In this document: piece after piece, positions 16,124-24,192 of the stretch | Layout of the letters: the number at the start of each line of letters is the position of its first letter | Numbering within the stretch: the first letter of the stretch is position 1 | From: Betaproteobacteria bacterium UBA5216 | Lineage (GTDB): Bacteria > Pseudomonadota > Gammaproteobacteria > Burkholderiales > SG8-41 | Direction: 5' to 3' | Length of the DNA: 33,504 bases | Assembly: GCA_002412495.1 (NCBI GenBank) | Contig: DHVE01000119.1 | Coordinates: forward strand, 12,524 to 46,027 | Made by a program: the position numbers and the translations under genes | Notes under the pieces: model-generated | Databases searched by the model: none | What the model was told of the DNA's origin: nothing | Seen by the model: only the letters and a program-made list of their open reading frames with translations

Positions 16124-16540
16124 TTACTTCAGCCTGATCACCAAGCTGACGATATCGTTTTTTCCGATATTCTTGGTCGTGTAGTTTCCGCCTTTGCTCG
16201 GCTCGATATACCGCGTCGTGCCCGTTTTAAGGTCTATCGTTTCAGTTTTGCCATCGGGATAAATGCGCTGTAGCGTCCCTCCCTGAATGGTGCGGTTGAC
16301 GCGGTACGAGGTACGATCATCAGCAGCGGTGTCCCCGGGACGATAACGAACTTCTACGACATTGACCTTGTCGTTGTCGATCAGAACCGTGGTGGTGGCC
16401 TTGCCTTTCTCATCCTTGGCGGCGGGGGCGGGCTTGGCATCCTTCCCCTTGTCCTGCGCCATTACCGGCCCGATTGCCAACCCTGCTAGCAGGAAGGCGG
16501 GAACCACAAAACCCGTTAACAGACGATTCAACTTTTTCAT
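16124..16540 (-). CDS. small exported protein of unknown function
   Basis: The 138-residue protein starts at an ATG with a strong GGAGGA upstream and has a clear Sec signal peptide (1-28, ending PVMA before QDKGKD). A lysine- and alanine-rich linker (about 29-48) leads into a compact beta-rich domain (TTTVLIDNDKVNVVEVRYRPGD, about 49-70, to the end) with a cupin-like pattern: a VRYRPGD turn and a repeated short-strand pattern. No metal-binding histidines are seen, so a cupin fold is only a guess. The protein is probably periplasmic. It is transcribed against its neighbours. An FNR-like dyad and a perfect palindrome lie upstream. Confidence 0.75.
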   Translation of the reverse strand: MKKLNRLLTGFVVPAFLLAGLAIGPVMAQDKGKDAKPAPAAKDEKGKATTTVLIDNDKVNVVEVRYRPGDTAADDRTSYRVNRTIQGGTLQRIYPDGKTETIDLKTGTTRYIEPSKGGNYTTKNIGKNDIVSLVIRLK

Positions 16541-16629
16541 GTCTTCCTCCGTAATATTGATACCGTTTGAAACCACTTGCGCACACAACGCGCCGCGTGA
16601 CATCGTGCCGGAACAGAAACCACTAACCC

Positions 16630-16648
16630 CTGTTTCGACGCGAAACAG
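16630..16648. promoter_or_regulatory. perfect palindrome, possible operator
   Basis: CTGTTTCG-ACG-CGAAACAG is an 8-bp perfect dyad with a 3-base centre, 90 bases upstream of the exported-protein ATG. It is the size of a dimeric repressor site or a small hairpin. No regulator can be named. Confidence 0.4.
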
Positions 16649-16673
16649 TTTCCGCCGTCTCCTCGACTCCGCC

Positions 16674-16687
16674 TTGACACAAGTCAA
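16674..16687. promoter_or_regulatory. FNR/CRP-superfamily-like dyad
   Basis: TTGAC-ACAA-GTCAA is a perfect 5-bp dyad with a 4-base spacer, the geometry of an FNR/Anr site (consensus TTGAT-N4-ATCAA) with one base changed per half. It lies 134 bases before the exported-protein ATG and about 200 before the Bug gene. Regulation by an FNR-type protein is inference. Confidence 0.4.
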
Positions 16688-16886
16688 ATGCCGGCAAGAT
16701 TCGCCGAAACATTCACCTGGCGTGCTTCTGACAATGATGTGGCGCGCGATGTTTGATCGCGCCGGCATCGTGTCGATTCGATGACATGCTTGTTGTTGCG
16801 GACGCATACCAGATCAAGCCCGACCTGCAATTGCGTTTCAGGAATCATCCCGGTGCTGTTGTAAAATCACGCCCTTCTTGCCAAAC

Positions 16887-17915
16887 ATGACGGCCATGCC
16901 GGCACTCATACCATCGCTCATCTTGCCGTGCGTCTGGAACCGCCTCAAAGCCAAGAGCTGTATCGCGATGTTGGCGGTAATTGCAGCGGCTGGCGCCTAC
17001 GGGAATAACTATCCGGCACGTCCAATTCGAATCATTGTCCCCTTCCCGCCCGGCGGCAATTCCGATGCCGTCGCGCGCATCGTCGGGCAACGACTCGGCG
17101 AACGGCTGGGGCAACAAATGGTGATCGACAATCGCGGCGGCGCCGGCGGCAACGTCGGCAGCGAAATGGCGGCATCGGCGCCGCCGGATGGCTACACATT
17201 GTTGATGGGGGTGCAGTCGGCGCTGGTGGTGAATCCGTTTCTGTTTGCGCGCATGCCGTTTGATACCGTGAAAGATTTCGCGCCGATCTCACTGATTAAC
17301 GTGTTTCCGCTGATGCTGGTGCTGCACCCATCGGTTGCGGCGCAAAACGTGGGAGACCTGATTCAACACGCCAAGGCGCAGCCCGGCAAACTCACCATGG
17401 CCACGCCCGCCAATGGCGCGGCGGGCCATCTTGCCGGGCAATTGTTCAAAAGCATGGCGGGCATCCAGTTTGTCACCGTGCCCTACAAGGGCGGTGGCCC
17501 GGCGGTGAACGATCTGATCGCGGGGCAGGTGCAATTCATGTTTCTCGGTCAAGTGGTGGCCCTGCCGCATGTGCGCTCGGGGCGCCTGAAAGCGTTGGCA
17601 ACCACCGGGCGCACGCGCTCGAAAACCGCCCCCGATTTGCCCACCGTCGCCGAAACGGCCTCGGTGAACCTGGCAGGATTCGAGGTGGATTCGTGGCTGG
17701 GCCTGCTCGCGCCCGCGCGCACGTCAAGCGCGGTGATCGACAAACTCGGCAGCGAACTCGTCGCCCTGTTAAAGTCACCGGAACTGGCCGAACGCCTGAC
17801 GAATCAGGGTGCGGATATCATCGCCTCCACACCGCAGGCGTTCGCCGAAAAAATACGCAACGATTTATTAAAATGGGGCCGGGTAGTTAAGGCATCCGGT
17901 GCGAAACTGGAGTAG
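16887..17915 (+). CDS. Bug/TctC-family substrate-binding protein
   Basis: This periplasmic binding protein of about 342 residues begins with a long N-terminus (ATG at 16887 or 16896). The hydrophobic stretch IAMLAVIAAAGAYG precedes NNYPARP, so the signal peptide is longer than usual for the family and its start is uncertain. Motifs are VPFPPGGNSD, DNRGGAGGN, PPDGYTLLMG and VPYKGGGPAV. The next gene, a TauD-like dioxygenase, begins 30 bases after its stop, suggesting that the binding protein and dioxygenase share a transcript and perhaps a substrate. Confidence 0.9.
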   Translation: MTAMPALIPSLILPCVWNRLKAKSCIAMLAVIAAAGAYGNNYPARPIRIIVPFPPGGNSDAVARIVGQRLGERLGQQMVIDNRGGAGGNVGSEMAASAPPDGYTLLMGVQSALVVNPFLFARMPFDTVKDFAPISLINVFPLMLVLHPSVAAQNVGDLIQHAKAQPGKLTMATPANGAAGHLAGQLFKSMAGIQFVTVPYKGGGPAVNDLIAGQVQFMFLGQVVALPHVRSGRLKALATTGRTRSKTAPDLPTVAETASVNLAGFEVDSWLGLLAPARTSSAVIDKLGSELVALLKSPELAERLTNQGADIIASTPQAFAEKIRNDLLKWGRVVKASGAKLE

Positions 17916-17945
17916 TCATTCAATGACAGGAAACAGGAAGACAGC

Positions 17946-18803
17946 ATGTTAAAAGTCAATCATCTGACGCCACACATCGGCGCGGAAATCACCGGGCTGG
18001 ATTTATCCCGCGATATCGACACATCCACCATCGACGACGTGCTGCATGTGCTGGATACGCGCGGCGTGGTGATTATGCGCAACCAGCAACTCACGCTGGA
18101 AAACTTCATGGCCTTCAGCCGCCGCCTCGGCCCGCTGGACATACATCCGCTGCGCAAGTTTTCGAAGCCCGGCTTTCCGGAACTGATGATCAACTCGAAC
18201 ATCATTGAAAATGGCCAGCCCATCGGCCTGGCCGACGCCGGGCGCCACTGGCACACCGACGGCGCCTATTTGCAAACGCCCTACCGCATCACGGTGCTGT
18301 ATGGCGTGGAAATTCCAGTGAAAGACGGCGCGCCCCTGGGCGATACTTATTTCACCAGCACCAGCGCGGCCTACGATGCGCTGACACCTGAACTGCGCGA
18401 GCGCCTGGCCACGCTACGCGGCGTCAATGTGCATGGCGTGGGCCGCAAAAAATTCGCGGCGACCCCGCTTGATCTCGGCGCGGAACTCAGCAAAAAAATC
18501 CAGAGCGGCATAGAACATCCGGTGGTGCGCACGCACCCGTTCACCGGGCGCAAATGCATCTACGTCAATCCGGGTTGCACATCTCAGATCGCCGGCATGA
18601 GCGAAACCGAAAGCGAAGCCTTGCTGCAACAGCTCTACGAACACACCACGCGCGACGAATTTATTTACCGCCATCAGTGGCAGGTGGGCGATTTTGTGAT
18701 GTGGGACAACTGCTCGACGCAACATCGTGCGGTGGGCGATTACGATCTGCCGCTGCGCCGGCTGATTTATCGCACTATTGTTAAGGGTACGCCGGTTCAC
18801 TAA
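17946..18803 (+). CDS. TauD/TfdA-family Fe(II)/2-oxoglutarate-dependent dioxygenase
   Basis: The 285-residue enzyme is a non-haem iron dioxygenase of the TauD/TfdA family, using 2-oxoglutarate and oxygen to hydroxylate substrates such as taurine or aryloxyacetates. The facial triad is visible: H103 and D105 in RHWHTDGAY, and H260 in NCSTQHRAVGDY. R271/R272 in LRRLIYRT is the expected 2-oxoglutarate-binding arginine position. The length is normal for the family. It follows a Bug gene at 30 bases. Taurine is not assured, because substrate-side residues vary widely in the family. Sulfonate or carboxylate substrates are both possible. Confidence 0.92.
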   Translation: MLKVNHLTPHIGAEITGLDLSRDIDTSTIDDVLHVLDTRGVVIMRNQQLTLENFMAFSRRLGPLDIHPLRKFSKPGFPELMINSNIIENGQPIGLADAGRHWHTDGAYLQTPYRITVLYGVEIPVKDGAPLGDTYFTSTSAAYDALTPELRERLATLRGVNVHGVGRKKFAATPLDLGAELSKKIQSGIEHPVVRTHPFTGRKCIYVNPGCTSQIAGMSETESEALLQQLYEHTTRDEFIYRHQWQVGDFVMWDNCSTQHRAVGDYDLPLRRLIYRTIVKGTPVH

Positions 18804-18811
18804 ACACCCCC

Positions 18812-18918
18812 GTCATTCCGGCGCAAGCCGGAATCCAGTTTGTAACCCGATCCGAAGGATGTGAACTTAGACGATTCGCGTTTGTGAGGCACTGGATTCC
18901 GGCCTTCGCCGGAATGAC
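18812..18918. repeat. dRS3-like dispersed repeat, 107 bp variant
   Basis: The arm GTCATTCCGGCGCAAGCCGGAATCCAG is answered by a near-complement ending GGAATGAC, enclosing about 50 unrelated bases. It has the same outer GTCATTCC/GGAATGAC ends as copy 1 but a CGG stem, so it is a related subtype. It fills the gap between the TauD-like and aconitase-like genes. Confidence 0.7.
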
Positions 18919-18988
18919 GTGCCGGGTTTTCATCTGTCTTTACCTGTGTTCATCCGTGGCTAAATTTCTTGCACTTCAAAACAACACC

Positions 18989-21664
18989 ATGACCGTCACC
19001 CTCAAATCCGCCTGCAAAACCCACATCAACCTCGGCAACGGCAAAACTGGCCACTACTATTCGCTCGCCGCCCTCGAAAAACAGGGAGTCGGCAATATAT
19101 CTCGCCTGCCGGTGTCGCTGCGCATCGTGCTCGAATCTTTGCTGCGCAACAGCGGCGGCGATTTGGTCACTGAAGCACAAGTGCGCGAACTTGCCGCGTG
19201 GCAACCCAATGCGCCGCGCACCGCGGAAATTCCGTTCATCGTCGGGCGCGTGGTGTTGAATTGCATGGCCGGCATCCCGCTACTGGGTGACTTGACCGCC
19301 ATACGCGGTGAAGTCAAAAAACGCGGGCTGCCGATGTCGCTGGCCGAGCCCAAGGTGCCGGTGGACATGGTGCTCGATCACACCATGATGGTGGATTACC
19401 ACGGCACGCCCGATGCCGCGCAAAAAAACATGGCACTCGATATCGAGCGCAACGCGGAACGCTTTCGTTTCGTGAAATGGGCGATGCAGGCCTACAAGGG
19501 CATCCGCCTGATTCCGCCGGGCGGCGGCATTCTGCATCAGGTCAATCTTGAGTATCTCGCGCCGGGCGTGCTGGAACGTGACGGCGTTTACTTGCCCGAT
19601 TCGCTGGTCGGTACCGATTCGCACACCGGCATGATTGCGGGCCTGGGATGCGTGGGCTGGGGCGTGGGTGGCATCGAGGCCGAGGCCGCCACGCTGGCGC
19701 AGCCGGTGTATTTCTTGACGCCGGATGTGGTGGGCGTGCATGTCACGGGCGCGCTGAAGCTCGGCGTCACCGCCACCGACATGGTATTGCACGTGACGGA
19801 AATGCTGCGCCAGCACAAGGTGGTCGGCAAGTTCGTTGAGTTTTTTGGTGTCGGCGTGGCTAACTTGACCGTGCCCGACCGCGCCACGGTATCGAACATG
19901 TCGCCCGAGTACGGCGCCACCATCGGTTATTTCCCGGTGGACGAACAAACGCTGAAGTACTTCCGGCAGACCGGTCGGCCCGAAGAACAGGTCGCCGCCA
20001 CCGAAGCCTATTACCGCATGCAGGGTATTTTCGGCGCGGCGGAACCTGGTGAAGTGGACTACTCGCAGGTGCTGACACTCGATCTGGATACCATCACGCC
20101 GAACGTCGCTGGCCCCAAGCGCCCCATGGATCGCGTGCCATTGAGCGACTTGAAACCACGCTTCGATGGCCTGCTCACCGCGCCGATTGCCGACGGCGGC
20201 TACGCGAAGCAATCCGTGCGCAAGGGCTCGCGTCACGATGGCCCGCGCGACGGCGACGTGGTGATCGCCGCCATCGCCTCCTGCACCAACACCTCAAACC
20301 CCGGTGTGATGCTCGCCGCCGGACTGCTCGCGAAAAAAGCCGTGGCGCGCGGACTGAAAACGCAGCCCTGGGTGAAAACCTCCCTCACACCCGGCTCGGT
20401 CGCGGTCGGCAAATACCTCGACGCCGCGGGCCTGCAGCCGTATCTCGATCAACTGGGTTTCAACATCGCGGGCTACAGTTGCGCCACCTGCTTTGGCGCC
20501 AGCGGGCCGATTGATGCCGCGCTCGAAAAAGCCATTATCGACAACGACGTGGTGACGTGTGCGGTGGTATCGGGCAACCGCAATTTCGAGGCGCGCATTC
20601 ATCAGGCCGTGCGCGCCGCGTTTTTGATGAGCCCGCCGCTGATCGTGGCCTTTGCCCTTGCCGGCCGGGTGGACATCGACATGGCCACCGAGCCGTTGGG
20701 CACGGGCAGCGACGGCAAGCCCGTGTATCTGAAAGACGTGTGGCCCACCAACGACGAAATCGCCGCGCTGATGGCCACCGCCATGAACCCCGCCAACTAC
20801 CGCGCGGTTTATGGCATGAGCGCCGATGAAATGAACCCGCTGTGGCACACGATCACCCAGGCCACCGGCGAGTTGTTTCCTTGGAACAGCCAATCAACTT
20901 ACATCAAAGAACCGCCCTGGGTGTCGGACGCAACGCTCACGCAATCTAGCCTCATCGACTATCGCGGCACGCGCGCACTGGCATTGCTGGGTAACAGCAT
21001 CACCACCGACCACATCAGCCCCATCGGCAGCATCAAGGCATCACTGCCGGCGGGCGACTATCTGCAAAAACACGGGGTTGCGGTCAACGACTTCAACAAC
21101 TACGGTTCGCGCCGCATGAATCATGAAATCATGGTGCGCGGTACGTTCGCCAACATCCGCCTGCGCAACATGATGACGCCCGGCATCGAAGGCGGCGTCA
21201 CCGTGCATCAACCCAGCGGCGAACAGATGAGCATTTACGACGCAGCCGTGCGCTACGCCCGCGAAAAAACCCCGCTGATCGTGATCGGCGGCGAGGAATA
21301 CGGCACCGGCAGCGCGCGCGACTGGGCCGCCAAGGGCACCCGGCTACTCGGTGTGCGCGTGGTTATCGCCAACAGCTTTGAACGCATACACCGCAGCAAC
21401 CTCGTCGGCATGGGCGTGGTGCCCTGCCAATTGCCGGCGGGCGTGACCGTCGGCACACTGGGCCTGACCGGCAATGAAACCTACGACGTGCTCGGCCTGA
21501 CCAACACCGCCAAGCCACGCCAGAACGTGACGCTGGTCATTCACCGCGCCGATGGCCGCACGGACAACGTCTCGCTCACCTTGCGGCTGGATACCCAGGC
21601 CGAAATTGAATACGTGAAACGCGGCGGGATATTGCCTTATGTACTCGAGGGGATGGCGGCGTAG
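18989..21664 (+). CDS. aconitase A family hydratase, divergent
   Basis: The 891-residue protein has full AcnA length and order. The cluster cysteines C432 (SCTNTSNPG), C498 and C501 are present, as are DH at 130-131, DSH at 210-212, the arginines of GNRNFEAR (531-536), VRGTFANIR and the serine of GTGSARDW (S775). Several normally invariant positions differ. The usual LQDFTG is LNCMAG (90-95), TMINGLG is GMIAGLG (214-220), CIGNSG is CFGASG (501-506), and GSGSSRDW has alanine at 776. It may therefore act on a substrate related to but not identical with citrate/isocitrate. The start at 18989 is chosen because upstream codons come from a dispersed repeat. The family is sure; the precise reaction is not. 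Confidence 0.88.
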   Translation: MTVTLKSACKTHINLGNGKTGHYYSLAALEKQGVGNISRLPVSLRIVLESLLRNSGGDLVTEAQVRELAAWQPNAPRTAEIPFIVGRVVLNCMAGIPLLGDLTAIRGEVKKRGLPMSLAEPKVPVDMVLDHTMMVDYHGTPDAAQKNMALDIERNAERFRFVKWAMQAYKGIRLIPPGGGILHQVNLEYLAPGVLERDGVYLPDSLVGTDSHTGMIAGLGCVGWGVGGIEAEAATLAQPVYFLTPDVVGVHVTGALKLGVTATDMVLHVTEMLRQHKVVGKFVEFFGVGVANLTVPDRATVSNMSPEYGATIGYFPVDEQTLKYFRQTGRPEEQVAATEAYYRMQGIFGAAEPGEVDYSQVLTLDLDTITPNVAGPKRPMDRVPLSDLKPRFDGLLTAPIADGGYAKQSVRKGSRHDGPRDGDVVIAAIASCTNTSNPGVMLAAGLLAKKAVARGLKTQPWVKTSLTPGSVAVGKYLDAAGLQPYLDQLGFNIAGYSCATCFGASGPIDAALEKAIIDNDVVTCAVVSGNRNFEARIHQAVRAAFLMSPPLIVAFALAGRVDIDMATEPLGTGSDGKPVYLKDVWPTNDEIAALMATAMNPANYRAVYGMSADEMNPLWHTITQATGELFPWNSQSTYIKEPPWVSDATLTQSSLIDYRGTRALALLGNSITTDHISPIGSIKASLPAGDYLQKHGVAVNDFNNYGSRRMNHEIMVRGTFANIRLRNMMTPGIEGGVTVHQPSGEQMSIYDAAVRYAREKTPLIVIGGEEYGTGSARDWAAKGTRLLGVRVVIANSFERIHRSNLVGMGVVPCQLPAGVTVGTLGLTGNETYDVLGLTNTAKPRQNVTLVIHRADGRTDNVSLTLRLDTQAEIEYVKRGGILPYVLEGMAA

Positions 21665-21671
21665 TTTCCCC

Positions 21672-23342
21672 TCAAACTTCACCAAAATGGATCCGCCGGT
21701 ACGGTGCGGACGGAATCGCATCATCCACGTGCAAATCCCATAACTCGGCCTGCCCTGCCTGCTCGTGCGCCGCGAACAGCGCCGCAAACCGGTTGAGGCT
21801 GGTGACTTTTTCGCCGCGCAATCCAAAACCGCGGGCGATGGCCGCGATGTCGCCGCGACCATGCACGGACTCCTGCGGGTTGTAGCCCTGCGCGCGGAAT
21901 TTATGCACCTCGGCGCCGTAACCGCCGTCGTTCACCGCGCAGATCAGCATGCGGATGCCCATGCGACGCAGGGTTTCGAGTTCCTGGATATGCATCATCA
22001 GGCTGCCATCGCCCTCGATCAACAACACCTTGCCGTCGTTGCGCGCGGCGGCCATGCCGATGGCCACTGAAAACGCCGAGCCAATGGCGCCAAAGTCGTT
22101 GATCACGTGTACGTTCTGCGCGTGACGCCCATACATATGCGTCACCGCGATACCGGCAAAATGTGCACCGCCGCAGACCACGGTCCAGTCCTTCGGGATA
22201 GCGGCATCCAGTTCCAGCATCGCCGGGCGCGGATCGACGGCGCCATCGGCCACCAGAAACTCCTTCGAATCCGGCCGTGCCGCCATCGCCGCGATCTGGT
22301 TGGCGAGCATGGGCGAACGCGCGCCTACGGATGAAAACTTCTGTTCGACAAGCTTTGCCAGCACCGCGTCAGCGGTGGCCTTGGCATCGGCTTTGATATG
22401 CATGTCGGCGATGCGCAGCCCCTGATACAGCCCGCGCGGATTGAGATCGATCTGCACCGTTTTCGCGTTTGGGTAAAGATAACCCGCCTCGGTGGTGTAG
22501 TGCCCCAGCCCCGCGCCCACGCCGATCAGCAAATCACACGCGGCGAACTCTTCGCGCGCGAGCGGGCTGGCATACGCGCCCGCAACACCAATGCCAAAGC
22601 GGTTGTGATCAAACAGCCCCTTGGCGAACAGGGATGTTGCCAGCAACGCGCCGCAGCGCTCGGCCAACGCCTCCATGGCCGCCCCCGCGCCGGAACGCAA
22701 TACGCCGCGCCCGGCGAGGATGATCGGACGCTTCGACTCTGCAATCATCGCCGCGAGCTTATCGACCAGCGCGGGATCGGGTGCCGGGCGTTGCGGCGTC
22801 GGCATCAATTCGGTGGAGGGCGAATACTCCGCGCCCCAAGGGAACGGGGCCTTCTGCAAATCCATCGGCACACCCAGCACCACCGGGCAGCGCTCCTGCC
22901 GCGCGGTGTAAAACGCTTCGCGCACGGTGTCTAGCATGCGGTCCACGCTTTTAACCGCCAGATAGCGCGCGCCGGTGGCGGTGGCCAGCGGCCCCAGTTC
23001 AAGTTGCTGGATGTACCACGCGGCGGAGGTGGGCGAATCGCCCGCAAACACCACCAGCGGAATGCTGCCGCGCGCGGCTGTGGTCAGCGCCGTCATGATT
23101 TGCGTGAACCCCGGCCCGCAGGTAACGGTGGCCACGCCCACCTTACCGGTATGGCGCGCGTAGCCATCCGCCATGGCGCAAGCGCAATGCTCGTGCCGCG
23201 CATGCACCACGCGCACGCCGTACTTCTGCGCCATGACGGCGCCCCAGTACATGTTGGCATCGCCCAGCAACGCAAACATCGTATCCACGCCTTCGGCCAC
23301 GAAGGCCTGTGACAACACGTCATATCCGGTCGGATCACTCAT
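21672..23342 (-). CDS. acetolactate synthase-like thiamine-diphosphate enzyme
   Basis: The 556-residue enzyme has the three-domain plan of acetolactate synthase-type TPP enzymes. The PYR-domain glutamate is E51 in RHEHCACAMADGYAR, a central FAD/NAD-type domain runs about 190-335, and the PP domain has GDGS at 444-447 with the asparagine of NDGGYG (471). The start has AGGGAG upstream. It is the second gene of a minus-strand pair after a CoxG-like gene, 42 bases away, and ends 7 bases from the convergent aconitase-like gene. A sulfoacetaldehyde acetyltransferase, 2-oxo acid decarboxylase or carboligase are all possible; sequence alone does not decide. Confidence 0.9.
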   Translation of the reverse strand: MSDPTGYDVLSQAFVAEGVDTMFALLGDANMYWGAVMAQKYGVRVVHARHEHCACAMADGYARHTGKVGVATVTCGPGFTQIMTALTTAARGSIPLVVFAGDSPTSAAWYIQQLELGPLATATGARYLAVKSVDRMLDTVREAFYTARQERCPVVLGVPMDLQKAPFPWGAEYSPSTELMPTPQRPAPDPALVDKLAAMIAESKRPIILAGRGVLRSGAGAAMEALAERCGALLATSLFAKGLFDHNRFGIGVAGAYASPLAREEFAACDLLIGVGAGLGHYTTEAGYLYPNAKTVQIDLNPRGLYQGLRIADMHIKADAKATADAVLAKLVEQKFSSVGARSPMLANQIAAMAARPDSKEFLVADGAVDPRPAMLELDAAIPKDWTVVCGGAHFAGIAVTHMYGRHAQNVHVINDFGAIGSAFSVAIGMAAARNDGKVLLIEGDGSLMMHIQELETLRRMGIRMLICAVNDGGYGAEVHKFRAQGYNPQESVHGRGDIAAIARGFGLRGEKVTSLNRFAALFAAHEQAGQAELWDLHVDDAIPSAPYRRIHFGEV

Positions 23343-23360
23343 GGGACTCCCTTATTCCTT

Positions 23361-23390
23361 ATCGTTGCTTTTCGTTACTTATCGTTACTT
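23361..23390. repeat. 10-bp tandem repeat, three units
   Basis: Three tandem units, ATCGTTGCTT, TTCGTTACTT and ATCGTTACTT, repeat with exact 10-base spacing, with degenerate copies on both sides (CTTATTCCTT and GTCATTCTTG). The block covers the last codons of the CoxG-like gene and the spacer before the TPP enzyme. Confidence 0.6.
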
Positions 23391-23954
23391 GTCATTCTTG
23401 CCGATGATGCCTCGCGCGCCGTCCAGCAGCGCGCGGCCCAGTATTTTCGTGCCCGATGCCGCGGCGGCCTGCTCCGGCACCGCATCCCCACCGCCCGCGC
23501 GGCGCTGCTCGATCACGCGCGCGATATTGGCGGCAAACTCCGCCAGCAGCGCGCGCGCCACATGCACGCCGCCCGCCGACGCAAACATTTCCAGCGGCCC
23601 CGCCACTTCGAATCCGCCTTCCAGCGTTATGTCCGTTGTGTTAGCTGCGTCAGTGCCGCGCGCCTCCACCTCGAAACGGGCACGGGCGCGCGATGCGCCG
23701 CGTTGATCGATGCCGCGCGCCTCGATCACACAGCGCTTCACCGGATGATCGTAAGTGAGCTTCGCCTCGCCGCGAAACACCGCCACCGTCGGGCCGAACT
23801 TGAAAGTGACCTTGCCGCGATGCGCGCCATCCGACGTCAACTCGTTCAACTCCGCGCCGGGGATGCAGGCCGCCACCACCGCCGGCTCGGATATCAGCGG
23901 CCACACCTCATCCGGCGGCGCCGGCACGGAAATTTTTTCTTTGAGTTCGATCAC
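23385..23954 (-). CDS. CoxG-like SRPBCC (START-fold) protein
   Basis: The 189-residue protein resembles carbon monoxide dehydrogenase subunit G (CoxG/DUF1321) of the SRPBCC fold: KISVPAPPDEVWPLISEPAVVAACIPGAEL is the standard N-terminal signature. No CO dehydrogenase (coxL/M/S) genes are near, so it is likely a membrane- or cofactor-associated accessory protein of the linked TPP enzyme. The GTG start at 23954 is preferred because AAGGAA precedes it by 5 bases. An in-frame ATG 42 bases upstream is the alternative. Its stop lies within the 10-bp tandem repeat. Confidence 0.82.
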   Translation of the reverse strand: MIELKEKISVPAPPDEVWPLISEPAVVAACIPGAELNELTSDGAHRGKVTFKFGPTVAVFRGEAKLTYDHPVKRCVIEARGIDQRGASRARARFEVEARGTDAANTTDITLEGGFEVAGPLEMFASAGGVHVARALLAEFAANIARVIEQRRAGGGDAVPEQAAAASGTKILGRALLDGARGIIGKNDK

Positions 23955-24192
23955 GCGAGTTCCTTGGTTATTTCGTGCGGCAATAGCCAGCGCCACTATT
24001 TAACTTCCTGATGAATGGCAATATTGTAAGCAAGTGGCGCGGCGGGTGCATCTTCCTGCACACAGCAGCCAAACAGCAATCGCGCAGGCACGCGTGGGCG
24101 TCATCACCAGCCGCCCGCCGCGCATTTATTGTAGATGGCAGGGGTAATCAAAGCAGCGGCCTCGGAGAAGCATTATTGTTATCGGCGTGCCG

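Larger units (their letters stand above)
16541..16886. other. 346-base divergent intergenic region
   Basis: This gap lies between the exported protein (minus) and the third Bug gene (plus). It holds two symmetrical elements listed separately (16630-16648 and 16674-16687) and a looser GC-rich inverted pair near 16741-16765. I see no credible gene or RNA gene in it. Confidence 0.5.

Noticed and set aside
19280..20236. 318-codon minus-strand frame opposite the aconitase-like gene
   Set aside because: Antisense of a conserved coding region, with no recognisable motif.
23385..23954. CoxG-like gene as evidence of CO dehydrogenase
   Set aside because: No coxM, coxS or coxL genes are present; the fold occurs widely without CO oxidation.
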